This document shows, one piece after another, positions 28,123 to 36,660 of a DNA stretch of 64,000 bases. The translations under genes were made by a program, and so were the position numbers. Source of the stretch: Streptomyces griseosporeus. GTDB lineage: Bacteria; Actinomycetota; Actinomycetes; Streptomycetales; Streptomycetaceae. The notes below the pieces were generated by a model. That model searched no databases and was not told the origin of the DNA. It saw only the letters and a program-made list of their open reading frames with translations. Location of the stretch: NCBI RefSeq assembly GCF_014656055.1, contig NZ_BNBR01000001.1, positions 1,178,001 through 1,242,000 of the forward strand. The letters are read 5' to 3'. Position 1 is the first letter of the stretch. Each line of letters begins with the position of its first letter.

Positions 28123-28965
28123 ATGTCTGACACCAGCACCGCGGAACGGGCGGCCGGGTTCCTGCTCGGCCTCACCGACGAGGACACAGCCGCCCGGGTA
28201 CGGGCGCGCACCGGCCTGCCCGGCCCGGAGGACCGCGACGAGACCCGGCTGCGCATCCGGCGCACGCTGACCTGGGCGCGCGCGGGGCTGCCGGGCTCCG
28301 TGACCCTCTGGGCGCTGCAGGAGGACGACCCGGAACTCAACGCAGTGCTGTGGCAGTACGCGGTCACCGACCCGGGCCTGCGCCGGGCCCTGGCCCGTGG
28401 CGTGCCCTTCGGGCCCGGCCGCACGGAACAGCTGCCGGTGGACGAGGCGATGGCGGCCGAGGAGCCCGAGATCCCCGAGAGCTACCTGCGTCTCGGCCTG
28501 GTCGGCGCGCTGCGCGCCGTCGACTCGCTCGGCAGGGCCCGCTCGGCCGCGTCCATGGTGCTCACCGAGGAGGACTGGTGGACGGTCACCGTGGCGGACG
28601 ACGAGCAGCCGCTGCCCGGGTACGCCCGCTGGGCGCTGTCCGTCCGCCCGGACTGTCCGCCCGAGCTGCGGGCACAGTTCGGCTCCCACCCCAAGTTCAC
28701 GCACCGGCTGCGGCAGGCCGGGGTGCTCGACGGCCCCGCCGAGTACGCCACCGCGCACGGCCCCGCCGTCCGCGTGCTGGACGTGCTGTCGCTGGGCCAT
28801 GTGCTGTTCCCGGCCCGGATGCGCGCCGCCGAGGACGCCCTGCGCCCGCTCGTCCACGAGCATCTGGGCGACCACGAGGAGGCCTGGGCGATCCTGGCGC
28901 AGCTGATGGGCACCTTCCACGGCACCGCACCGGAGCTGATCGCGACGGCGGGCGCCATCGCCTGA
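28123..28965 (+). CDS. Hypothetical protein, mostly helical
   Basis: 280 residues. I recognise no family. The sequence is Ala/Leu/Glu-rich and helical throughout, with no signal peptide, membrane helix or cysteine motif. Segments such as LWQYAVTDPGLRRALARGVP and GYARWALSVRPDCPPELRAQ suggest HEAT- or armadillo-like repeats, possibly a protein-interaction scaffold. ATG 28123 is preferred over ATG 28114 because the conserved-looking start SDTSTAERAAGFLLGL follows it, although neither has a strong ribosome site. Confidence 0.7.
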   Translation: MSDTSTAERAAGFLLGLTDEDTAARVRARTGLPGPEDRDETRLRIRRTLTWARAGLPGSVTLWALQEDDPELNAVLWQYAVTDPGLRRALARGVPFGPGRTEQLPVDEAMAAEEPEIPESYLRLGLVGALRAVDSLGRARSAASMVLTEEDWWTVTVADDEQPLPGYARWALSVRPDCPPELRAQFGSHPKFTHRLRQAGVLDGPAEYATAHGPAVRVLDVLSLGHVLFPARMRAAEDALRPLVHEHLGDHEEAWAILAQLMGTFHGTAPELIATAGAIA

Positions 28966-29108
28966 CGGAAGCCGGGGGACGGCACAGGGGCGGACGGCCG
29001 TACGCGCTGCCCCTCCCCGCTGGTGACTCTAAGCTGACAAAAGGTACGTCTTGCATCCCGGGCTGACGGAGGCGCCGCCGCGACTGCTCATCGGCGAGGG
29101 AGGCCACC

Positions 29109-30146
29109 ATGGGGCACAGGAGACACCCGCGATCCCGGGGACGCGTTCTCGCCGCAGCGGTCCTCACCGGGGTGTCGGTCGCCGGAGGAACCGTGGGCCA
29201 TGCCGCAGCGGCGGGTGCGACGGCCCGGGAGCGCGCCGAGGCCACGGTGACATGGCCGGCCACCGCGACCGCTCCCGGATGCGAGGTGGCTCTGCCCTCC
29301 AGCGTGTGGAGGGCCCCCGTCGACGCCCTGCCACGCCATGCGCGCTCCGACGCCTACGTGGCCTCGATCGGCGCCGACGCGCGCTTGCATCCCGACTTCG
29401 GCTCCGGCCTGGACGACGGCCGGCCCTTCGGGATCCCGGTCACCGTGACCGACGGGAACGTCCCGGAGGCCGAGGTCGCGTTCGACTACGCCGACGAATC
29501 GGACCCCGCGGGGTACCGGATACCCGACGACGCGCGTGTGGAGAACGGCCCCACCAGTGACGGCGACCGCCATGTCGTGGTCTTCGACCGCGCCCGGTGC
29601 CGGTCGTACGAACTGTTCGACGCGCACCTGCAGAGCAGCGGCCGGTGGCACGCGGGGTCCGGCGCGGTGTTCGATCTGCGGTCCACCGCCTTGCGGCCCG
29701 ACGGGTGGACGTCGGCCGACGCGGCGGGGCTGCCGATCCTGCCTCTGCTGGTCCGCTACGACGAGGTGGCGTCCGGTGCCGTCCGGCACGCCCTGCGCAT
29801 CACCGTTCCGCGCTCCGACCGGTCACATGTGTGGCCGGCGCGCCACGACGCCGGTGCGGCGGACGACCCCGATCTGCCCCCGATGGGCCTGCGGCTGCGG
29901 CTGAAGCAGTCGGTGGACACCTCCGGGCTGCCCCCGCAGGCGAAGGTGGTCGCGGAGGCACTCAAGCGTTACGGAGCCGTGGTGGCCGACAACGGCTCCG
30001 CCTGGTTCGTCTCCGGCGACCAGGACGAGCGGTGGGACAACGAACAGCTCGCGGCGCTCAAGGCCTTCAAGGGAAGCGACTTCGAGGCTGTGGACACCTC
30101 CTCGCTGCGGACCGACCCGGACTCGAGCGCCGCCCGTACTCCCTGA
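29109..30146 (+). CDS. Secreted hypothetical protein
   Basis: 345 residues starting at ATG 29109 after GAGGGAGG. The signal peptide (RGRVLAAAVLTGVSVAGGTV, cut near HAAAA) predicts export. The mature part begins WPATATAPGCEVALPSSVW and contains DALPRHARSDAYVASIGADA, DFGSGLDDGRPFGIPV and VVVFDRARCRSYELFDA; two Cys (in PGCEV and ARCRS) could form a disulfide. I recall similar secreted actinomycete proteins of unknown role but cannot name a domain. Its end is 47 bases from the Trp-like tRNA gene on the other strand. Confidence 0.75.
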   Translation: MGHRRHPRSRGRVLAAAVLTGVSVAGGTVGHAAAAGATARERAEATVTWPATATAPGCEVALPSSVWRAPVDALPRHARSDAYVASIGADARLHPDFGSGLDDGRPFGIPVTVTDGNVPEAEVAFDYADESDPAGYRIPDDARVENGPTSDGDRHVVVFDRARCRSYELFDAHLQSSGRWHAGSGAVFDLRSTALRPDGWTSADAAGLPILPLLVRYDEVASGAVRHALRITVPRSDRSHVWPARHDAGAADDPDLPPMGLRLRLKQSVDTSGLPPQAKVVAEALKRYGAVVADNGSAWFVSGDQDERWDNEQLAALKAFKGSDFEAVDTSSLRTDPDSSAARTP

Positions 30147-30192
30147 GTCATCAGGTGCGGTGCGGCGGCGGGAGACATACGTCGCGGGAGGG

Positions 30193-30266
30193 GCGGGGCG
30201 GCTGGATTCGAACCAGCGTGTTCTGGTTTTGGAGACCGGTGCGCCTGCCTCTGCGCTACGACCCCG
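30193..30266 (-). tRNA. Atypical tRNA-Trp-like gene (anticodon CCA)
   Basis: Read on the minus strand from 30266. T arm GCTGG-TTCGAAT-CCAGC is perfect; D arm GCGC-AGAGGCAG-GCGC; anticodon loop CTCCAAA gives anticodon CCA (Trp). The acceptor stem pairs as CGGGG/CCCCG plus CG/CG only if one T (position 30261 region) bulges out, and the anticodon stem has a C-A mismatch. It lacks encoded CCA. The body differs from ordinary Streptomyces tRNA-Trp as I remember it. Its D-arm core is identical over 19 bases to the Gly-like tRNA at 36661-36735. Functional or degenerate cannot be told. Confidence 0.6.
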
Positions 30267-30380
30267 CCTTGCCGGCCAGCGTAATGGCTTGGCCCGTTGT
30301 CAGTGGCGGCTGGTACCAATGGAGCACGGGGGATCCCGGGGATCGGGGGATCCGGGGGACGGCACCACGGGGGAGCACAC

Positions 30381-31790
30381 ATGACGTACGGAGACGGGGG
30401 GCGACGGCTGCGCGCCCCGGTGGTCGAACTGACCGACCTCAGGGCGCTGGAGCGGTACCGGCCGGCGGACCCGGGCGTCGTCGCGGAGGCGCGGCGGCTG
30501 AAGGAGGCCGCGCTGCTGGACTTCGGGCTGACCGAGTCGGCGGTGGCGTCCTGGCTGTACGCGAAGTGCCGGCACCAGATCCCGACGACGGCGGTGGACA
30601 CGGCGGCCGTGGTGGCCTCGGGCGACGGCACCTGCCTGCTGCTGTACCACCCCGGCTTCTTCGTCGGACTGGGCCTGGACGGCGTGAAGTTCGTGCTGTT
30701 CCACGAGGCGCGGCACCTGGTGCACCGCCATCTGCTCGCCGAGCCCGAACTGCGCGAGGACCCGGTGTTCGAGCTGGCCGCCGAGGTGTCCGTCAACCAC
30801 GTGGCGCTGATCCGGCTGGAGCGCGAGGAGCTGCCCCTCCTCGACGGGCGTCCGACGGGCGTGGACCCGCGGCGGGTGTACGAGGCCTACACCGCCGACC
30901 TGACGGCGCACGGGCTCCAGCCGGTGCCGTACGAGACGTTCACCGAGACGGACATGCGGGTGTACGGCGAGCTGAAGCGAATGCACCACCCGCCGGTCCC
31001 GGACCCCCGGCTGTGCCTGCACCTCGGCGAGGACGGCGTGCCGCTGGACCAGCGGACGATCGACGAGATCACCTCGTCCGCGCTGCTCAACTCCCTGCTG
31101 GCGGCCCGGCGCGGGCACGCGGGCGCCGAGCGGGAGCTGCTGGACCTGATGGGCCGCACGGAGGAGGGCTCGGCGCGGGCGGCGCGGCTGTGGGGCAACC
31201 TCGGCGCGGGCCTGCTGCGCGGGGAGACGGCCCGTACCCGGACGGTCGACTGGTGGCAGCGCTGGCTCGTCGACGTGCTCGGCTCGAAGCTGCGGGACGG
31301 CGAGCGGCTGGTGTACCCCAAGAAGCGGGGCGCCCTGCTGGCGGCGCTCGGCCAGGACCCGATGCTCGCGCGGCGCGGCCCGGTGCGGGAGAAGGTCCTC
31401 GTCATCGCCTACGACACCTCCGGGTCGATGCCCGACCACGTCGTCCGCTGGCTGACCGACCTGGTCGGCCGGATCGACGGCGTGGAGGCGCACTGGCTGT
31501 CCTTCGACGCGGTGGTGATGCCGTTCCGGCCGGGCGAGCGGGTCTACGGCGGGGGCGGCACCAGCTTCCAGGCCGTCGCCGACTACGTGGAGGGCCGTAC
31601 GGAGGTCGGTGGCCGCCGGCTGGACGTCACCCCGGACGCGGTCGTCGTCCTCACCGACGGTTACGCGCCGCCGATCAGCCCGGCCGAGCCGGAGAAATGG
31701 ATCTGGCTGATCACACAGGGCGGCAGCGAGTGGCCCGAGACGCACACCCCGGCGATGGCCTGCCATCGCGTCACGACAGGATCGCGGTAG
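30381..31790 (+). CDS. Metallopeptidase-like vWA protein (DUF2201-like)
   Basis: 469 residues with two parts. N-terminal: a zincin-like helix LFHEARHLVHRHL with HEARH at residues 108-112 and a following acidic helix ELAAEVSVNHVAL, resembling the putative metallopeptidase domain of DUF2201 proteins. C-terminal: a von Willebrand A domain with the MIDAS motif DTSGSM at 345-350, GGGGTSF and VVVLTDGYAPP. Such proteins pair with MoxR-type AAA ATPases, as here: the ATPase ATG follows the TAG directly (31788-31793). ATG 30381 is chosen at GGGGGAGC; upstream residues are low-complexity. Partners and substrates are unknown. Confidence 0.85.
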   Translation: MTYGDGGRRLRAPVVELTDLRALERYRPADPGVVAEARRLKEAALLDFGLTESAVASWLYAKCRHQIPTTAVDTAAVVASGDGTCLLLYHPGFFVGLGLDGVKFVLFHEARHLVHRHLLAEPELREDPVFELAAEVSVNHVALIRLEREELPLLDGRPTGVDPRRVYEAYTADLTAHGLQPVPYETFTETDMRVYGELKRMHHPPVPDPRLCLHLGEDGVPLDQRTIDEITSSALLNSLLAARRGHAGAERELLDLMGRTEEGSARAARLWGNLGAGLLRGETARTRTVDWWQRWLVDVLGSKLRDGERLVYPKKRGALLAALGQDPMLARRGPVREKVLVIAYDTSGSMPDHVVRWLTDLVGRIDGVEAHWLSFDAVVMPFRPGERVYGGGGTSFQAVADYVEGRTEVGGRRLDVTPDAVVVLTDGYAPPISPAEPEKWIWLITQGGSEWPETHTPAMACHRVTTGSR

Positions 31791-33617
31791 ATGAGCACGC
31801 AGACGGAGCAGTTGACGGGCCTTGCCGACAGGCGCCGCCCCGACGGGCCCTCGCGGCTTGAGGAGTTCATCGACGCGATGATCGAACTCGGCCAGACGGG
31901 GCAGATCTTCGGCGAGCACGGCATCGGCAAGACGGCGACGTTCTTCTCGCACATCGCCCGCGCCCACCCGGACACCGCGCTGGTGTACGTCCCGGCGGCC
32001 AACCTCACCCCGGACGACCTGCTGGTCAACGCGCCGGTGCGGGACCCCGAGACGGGCGAACTGGTGCTGCAGCAGCTGGTGATGAGCCAGCTGAAGCCGG
32101 GCCGGCCGTTCGTGCTGCTCATCGACGACTCCCTGCAGGCGGGCGACACGATCCAGTCGCAGCTGATGCAGGTCGCCTGCAACTGGACGCTGGGCGAGCA
32201 CGACCTGCGGGAGCTGGGCTGCGTCGGCGTGTTCCTCACGGACAACGAGTCGCTGGCGGAGACCTCGGCCCGGCGCGGTGACCTGGCGCTGCTCGACCGC
32301 ATGGTGACGATGCGGATCACGGCGAACGACACCTCCTGGCGGCGGCATCTGGCGGCCAGGTACCGGCCGTGGGACCTGACCGAGGTGTTCTCGTTGTGGG
32401 CGTCGCTGCCGCACGGGCTGCGGGAACTGCTGTCCCCGCGCACGCTGGACCACATCCTGGCCAACGCGCGCGAGGGGTTCCCGCTGCGGTGGGGGCTGCC
32501 GCTGGTGGACGGCGAGCGGCTGCGGCTCGCCGAGCCGGGCCCGGACGGCCGGCCGGGCCAGAACCGCACGGCGGAGATCCTCGACCGCATCGCCCGTGCC
32601 GTCGGCGCGCCGAACCCGCCGCGGATCGCCGACCCGGTACGGCAGGTGGTGCGGGCGGCGCTGCGCAACCGCTGGACGGTGCTGCTGCAGGGCCCGCCCG
32701 GCTGCGGCAAGACGGAGCTGGTGCGGGAGACGGTGCGGGAGGGCCTGGGCCGGGAGGCGCTGTACTTCTCGCTGCCCGTGACCAACGTGGAGGACCTGTG
32801 CGCCCCGGTGCCCGCGCCCGACGGTACGCTGGACAACCTGCTCGCGGCGAAGTTCACGGGTCCGGAGCCGAAGGCGATCGTGTGGGACGAGTACAACCGG
32901 CCCAAGGACAAGGCGGCGTTCGCCAAGCTGATGGAGATCACCCAGGAGTGGTCGCTGGCGGGGCGGCGGATCGAGAACCTGCGGGCGCAGATAGCCGTGC
33001 AGAACCCGCCCTACCACCTGGGCCGCAAGCTGCTGGTGTCGCGGAACAACATCGCGCAGGCGACCCGGTTCACGGCGTCGCTGGAGGTGGAGCCGGAGGA
33101 CATCCCGGCCAACGAGTGGCTGATCGACCGGTACGGCGCGGACGCCGAGACGGTGCTGGAGTGGTGGAAGCACGACATCGACGAGGAGGGGCGGGCCTGG
33201 ATCACCAAGCGCACCCTGGAGCGGCTGATCAAGCTGCACCGGCGGGGGCTGCCGCTGGAGATGGCGACGGTCTACCTCGGCGACGGGGAGTACGCGCCCG
33301 TGCCGCTCACCGCGCTGATCGACCGGCTGCGGGGCCGCCCGGTGACCGGTCTGCGGGAGCTGGCCCGGGACGTGGACGCGTGGGAGGCGCGGCTGCGGCG
33401 GGCGGCCGAGCGGTCCTCGGAGGGCGGTGCCGACAGTGACGTCGTGCACCAGATCCTGGCCAACGCGGAGCTGTCCCAGCTGAAGAAGCACCGGGCCGCG
33501 GTGGTCCGGCTGGTGGCGCTGCTGCCGGCGAAGCTGCGGGCGACCTATCTGGTGGGGGCGTCGGAGAAGCAGCAGCGGTTCTGGACGGAGGTCTTCATGA
33601 CGATGCGCAAGCGCTGA
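31791..33617 (+). CDS. MoxR/dynein-like AAA ATPase with two ATPase modules
   Basis: 608 residues. First P-loop GEHGIGKT at residues 41-48, with FVLLIDDSLQAGD as Walker B; second P-loop GPPGCGKT at 301-308, with KAIVWDEYNRPKDKAAFAKL as Walker B and pore-side region. The order matches AAA_5-type MoxR ATPases that act with vWA proteins to remodel or activate partners (for example in cofactor insertion). A double-module MoxR is less common than a single one. The gene abuts the vWA gene without a gap and ends 11 bases from the convergent LRR gene. Confidence 0.87.
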   Translation: MSTQTEQLTGLADRRRPDGPSRLEEFIDAMIELGQTGQIFGEHGIGKTATFFSHIARAHPDTALVYVPAANLTPDDLLVNAPVRDPETGELVLQQLVMSQLKPGRPFVLLIDDSLQAGDTIQSQLMQVACNWTLGEHDLRELGCVGVFLTDNESLAETSARRGDLALLDRMVTMRITANDTSWRRHLAARYRPWDLTEVFSLWASLPHGLRELLSPRTLDHILANAREGFPLRWGLPLVDGERLRLAEPGPDGRPGQNRTAEILDRIARAVGAPNPPRIADPVRQVVRAALRNRWTVLLQGPPGCGKTELVRETVREGLGREALYFSLPVTNVEDLCAPVPAPDGTLDNLLAAKFTGPEPKAIVWDEYNRPKDKAAFAKLMEITQEWSLAGRRIENLRAQIAVQNPPYHLGRKLLVSRNNIAQATRFTASLEVEPEDIPANEWLIDRYGADAETVLEWWKHDIDEEGRAWITKRTLERLIKLHRRGLPLEMATVYLGDGEYAPVPLTALIDRLRGRPVTGLRELARDVDAWEARLRRAAERSSEGGADSDVVHQILANAELSQLKKHRAAVVRLVALLPAKLRATYLVGASEKQQRFWTEVFMTMRKR

Positions 33618-33628
33618 CGGCGGACCGG

Positions 33629-35212
33629 CTACGGCTGCCGGGGCGGGGGCGCCGTGCGGTGGACGCTGCGGACGGCGGCCACGTCGGCGGGGACGGCGGG
33701 GGCCGGGATGTGGGCGCTGAACGCGGCGAGGCGGCGTTTGATGCTGGAGGCGATGCCGGGACCGAGGACGAAGCGGGTGGGCGTGGCGGCGCGCGGCGCG
33801 GTGTCCAGGAGGCGGTGGGCCTCGCGGCTGCGCATCCCGGTGTGGCTGAGCACCAGGTGGGCGAGGCGGTGCTCGGCGCCGGCCAGGGCCGCGGCGATCG
33901 TCTCGGCCGCCGCCAGGTCGACGCGGTTGTCCGCCGCGCCGAGCACGGCCGCGGCGCGTACCCGGCCGAGGTCCAGCAGGCCGACGCCGGCCGCGGTGGC
34001 CGCCGTGACCAGCCGGGCGGCGGCAGCGGGCCCGATGCCGTTGCTCGCGACCGACAGGCGGGTGAGGCGTCCGTGCGGGGCGCGGTCCAGGGCGTCGGCG
34101 AGCCGGAGGGCGCCCGCGTCGCCCAACCGGGCGGCGGAGACGTACAGTTCGTCGACCGCGCCCGCGGCGAGCACCGCGCCGAGGGCGTCCGCGCCGGCCT
34201 CGCCGAGCGGGTTGCCGCCGAGGTAGAGGCGGGCGATCCGGCGGCCGTTGCCCGCGGCGGCGAGCAGGGCGTCGGCGAGGACGACGGCACCGGCCGGGTC
34301 GAGGCCGGTCTGCACGAGGTCGAGGGTGCGCAAGGTGCGGGCGGAGTCGATGAGTTCGGCCGCGGCCCGGCCGGCGGCGCTGCCCAGCGGGTTGCGCTTC
34401 AGCCACACGCCGGTGACGACCTGCGGCGAGGCGCGCAACCGGTCGGCGATACGGCAGGCGCCGCCCGCGGTGATGCCGTTGCAGCCGAGGTACAGCGTCT
34501 CGACGGCGCTGCCGGCCACCGCCTCGGCGCCGTCGTCGCCGAGCGCGTCCGTGCCGAGCAGCAGATGCCGTACCGGGGAGGGACCCTGCCCGAGTGCCTC
34601 GGCGACCAGACCGGCGCCGCGCGCGCCCAGCGCCTGCTTGCACAGATCGAGCCGCCCGTCGGGCAGCACGGTCCCCGCGGCGAAGTCCAGCCGCTCCCCC
34701 GCCGGCCGCCCGGCCCGCAGCCAGTCCAACAGCGGCTCCAGCTCCCCCAGCGGCCGCGGCACGACCACCGGCACCCCGGCGAACCTCACCGGCCTTCCGC
34801 CCGGCACCGGCCCGACGGGGTCGGGCTCGGTGGGGTCCGTCCCGACCGCGTCCGTCCCGGACGGGTCCGGCTCGGTGGGGCCCGTCCCGATCGCGGCCGC
34901 GGACGCCTCCGTCTCGCCGGGCACCGGCCCAACCGAGTCCGGCTCGGCAGGGTCCGTCCCGACCGCCTCCGCCCCGGACGGGTCCGGCTCGGTGGGGCCC
35001 GTCCCGAGGGCGGCCGCGGACGCCTCCGTCTCGCCGGGCACCGGCCCGACGGGGTCCGGCTCCGTGCGGTCCGCCCTGATCTCCTCGGCTCGGGACGCCT
35101 CCGCTCGGGACGGGCCGCGCTCGACGGGGTCCGCCCCGACCGCCTCCGCCCCGGACGGGTCCGGCCCAGTCGGGCCCGGTTCCCTCGGCTCCGGTTCCGT
35201 CGGGTTCGTCAC
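33629..35212 (-). CDS. Leucine-rich repeat (RanGAP/RNH-like) protein
   Basis: 527 residues. The first 140 are disordered and built of Pro/Glu/Asp/Gly repeats; the rest is a string of about nine RNase-inhibitor/RanGAP-type LRRs, such as VETLYLGCNGITAGGACRIA, TGVWLKRNPLGSAAGRAAAE, IARLYLGGNPLGEAGADALG and LTRLSVASNGIGPAAAARLV. Such horseshoes bind proteins, RNA-processing enzymes included. GTG 35212 overlaps the TGA of the SDR gene (GTGA), so the two are translationally coupled. It converges with the AAA ATPase gene. Role unknown. Confidence 0.85.
   Translation of the reverse strand: MTNPTEPEPREPGPTGPDPSGAEAVGADPVERGPSRAEASRAEEIRADRTEPDPVGPVPGETEASAAALGTGPTEPDPSGAEAVGTDPAEPDSVGPVPGETEASAAAIGTGPTEPDPSGTDAVGTDPTEPDPVGPVPGGRPVRFAGVPVVVPRPLGELEPLLDWLRAGRPAGERLDFAAGTVLPDGRLDLCKQALGARGAGLVAEALGQGPSPVRHLLLGTDALGDDGAEAVAGSAVETLYLGCNGITAGGACRIADRLRASPQVVTGVWLKRNPLGSAAGRAAAELIDSARTLRTLDLVQTGLDPAGAVVLADALLAAAGNGRRIARLYLGGNPLGEAGADALGAVLAAGAVDELYVSAARLGDAGALRLADALDRAPHGRLTRLSVASNGIGPAAAARLVTAATAAGVGLLDLGRVRAAAVLGAADNRVDLAAAETIAAALAGAEHRLAHLVLSHTGMRSREAHRLLDTAPRAATPTRFVLGPGIASSIKRRLAAFSAHIPAPAVPADVAAVRSVHRTAPPPRQP
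34796..35065 (-). repeat. 117-bp coding tandem repeat in the LRR protein tail
   Basis: The unit encodes 39 residues beginning GTGPTEPDPSGAEAVGTDPA and ending ETEASAAA. About 2.3 copies lie at 34796-35065, with a more diverged partial copy up to about 35180. It codes for the disordered N-terminal part of the LRR protein. Copies differ by only a few bases, so expansion is recent. Confidence 0.75.
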
Positions 35213-36549
35213 CACTCCGCCTCCTGGTAGTCCTTGAGGAACACGCCCGAGAGCGGGGCGCCGGCCTCGCCGCGGACTATCGGGTCGTAGACGCGGGCCG
35301 CGCCGTCCACGACGTCCAGCGGGGTGCGGAACCCGGCGCCCGCCATGCGGGCCTTCTTCGGGGCGGGGTTCTCGTCGGTGATCCAGCCGGTGTCGACGGC
35401 GCACATGTGGACGCCCTGCTCGGCGAGTTCGGCGGCGGAGGTGCGGGTGAGCATGTTGAGCGCGGCCTTGGCCATGTTGGTGTGCGGATGGCCGGCGGTC
35501 TTGTTGCGGACGGCGAAGCGGCCCTCGACGGCGGTGACGTTGACGACGTAGCGGCGCGGGTGCGGGGAGGCGAGCAGCAGCGGCAGCAGCCGGTCGCACA
35601 GCAGCGCCGGCGCGAGGGCGTTGACGAGCTGGGTCTCCAGCACCTCGGCCGGGTCGAGCGCGCCGAGCCGGGCGGACCAGGAGTTCTCCGGGGAGGGGTC
35701 GGGCAGCAGCCCGGCCTCGTCGGCCTCGCGCAGCGCGGCCGGCAGCGCGGCGGCCGAGCCGGACAGCATCCGCATCGGCGTGAAGCCGGGTGCCCGGCGC
35801 GCGCCCTCGGGCAGGGCGTCGTACTCGCCGGCGGCGAGCAGCGCGTAGGACTCGGGCGGCCGGCGCACGGTCTGCGCCGCGTTGTTGACGAGGATGTCCA
35901 GCGGGCGTCCCTCGCCCCGCAGTTCCTCGCACAGGCCGAGCACCTGCCGCGGGTCGCGCAGGTCGACGGCGAGGACGGTGAGCCTGTCCCGCCAGGCCTC
36001 GCTGCCGGGGACGGCGTGGAAGCGGCGGACGGTGTCGTGCGGGAAGCGGGAGGTGACCAGCAGCTCGGCGCCGTCCCGCAGCATCATCAGCGCCAGCTGG
36101 AAGCCGATCTTCACGCGGCCGCCGGTGAGCAGGGCGCGGCGGCCGGTCAGGTCGGTGCTCAGGGCGCGGCGGCGCCGGTTGTCGGCGGCGCAGTCGGGGC
36201 AGAGCCGGTGGTAGAAGGTGTCGACCTGGCGGTAGGCCGACTTGCAGACATAGCAGTGGCGCGACTTGCGGTACACGCCCCCGCTGCCGGGCTCGGCCAG
36301 CGGGGCGTCCTCGCGGCGGTCCAGGGCGCCGGTGGCGGTGGCGGCCATCGTCGCGGCGTCGGAGGCGGACACCTCGGCGCCGCGTGCCTTGCGCCGTTTC
36401 AGCCGCCCGTCGCGGGCGAAGGAGGCGGCGACCTGTTCGGCCCGCAGCCGGACCGGGTCGTCGACGGGCAGCGCCCGCAGCTTGCCCACCACCGCGTGGA
36501 AGGCGGCCAGCTCCGCCTCGCTGATCGCCGTACCGGTCCCCTCGCCCAT
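35209..36549 (-). CDS. Zinc-ribbon SDR family protein
   Basis: 446 residues from ATG 36549. A CxxC...CxxC zinc ribbon (CYVCKSAYRQVDTFYHRLCP, with DC after) at about 108-129 precedes an SDR Rossmann domain with cofactor loop LLTGGRVKIGFQLALMMLRD and DILVNNAAQT. At the catalytic position HPHTNMAKAALNM keeps Lys but has Thr where SDRs have Tyr; I recall this motif as conserved in this subfamily across bacteria and eukaryotes, so it is not a chance mutation. Redox activity is therefore uncertain; binding of NAD or RNA is possible. It starts 30 bases after the Glu-like tRNA gene on the same strand and is coupled to the LRR gene. Confidence 0.85.
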   Translation of the reverse strand: MGEGTGTAISEAELAAFHAVVGKLRALPVDDPVRLRAEQVAASFARDGRLKRRKARGAEVSASDAATMAATATGALDRREDAPLAEPGSGGVYRKSRHCYVCKSAYRQVDTFYHRLCPDCAADNRRRRALSTDLTGRRALLTGGRVKIGFQLALMMLRDGAELLVTSRFPHDTVRRFHAVPGSEAWRDRLTVLAVDLRDPRQVLGLCEELRGEGRPLDILVNNAAQTVRRPPESYALLAAGEYDALPEGARRAPGFTPMRMLSGSAAALPAALREADEAGLLPDPSPENSWSARLGALDPAEVLETQLVNALAPALLCDRLLPLLLASPHPRRYVVNVTAVEGRFAVRNKTAGHPHTNMAKAALNMLTRTSAAELAEQGVHMCAVDTGWITDENPAPKKARMAGAGFRTPLDVVDGAARVYDPIVRGEAGAPLSGVFLKDYQEAEW

Positions 36550-36579
36550 CCGTCCCCGCCCCTGTCCGTGCCGCAACCG

Positions 36580-36651
36580 TGGTCCCGGCCGGATTCGAAC
36601 CGGCGTATCCGCCCTGAGAAGGCGGCGAGTCTGCCTCTGCTCTACGGGACC
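36580..36651 (-). tRNA. Atypical tRNA-Glu gene (anticodon CTC)
   Basis: 72 bases on the minus strand. The acceptor stem GGTCCCG/CGGGACC is perfect, with A as discriminator. T arm GCCGG-TTCGAAT-CCGGC; anticodon stem CCGCC/GGCGG with loop TTCTCAG gives anticodon CTC (Glu). The D arm is short (GAG/CTC with loop around AGAGGCAG). No CCA is encoded. The fold is convincing, but the body differs from the usual Streptomyces tRNA-Glu I remember. It lies directly upstream of the SDR gene, same strand, and its T arm is identical to that of the Gly-like gene next door. Confidence 0.75.
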
Positions 36652-36660
36652 CGGGACGCG

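Noticed and set aside
30300..34643. A 1447-codon minus-strand open frame
   Set aside because: It runs opposite the vWA and AAA genes and continues into the LRR gene's other frame. It has Arg/Pro/Gly/Gln-rich text with no domains and comes from high G+C codon bias.
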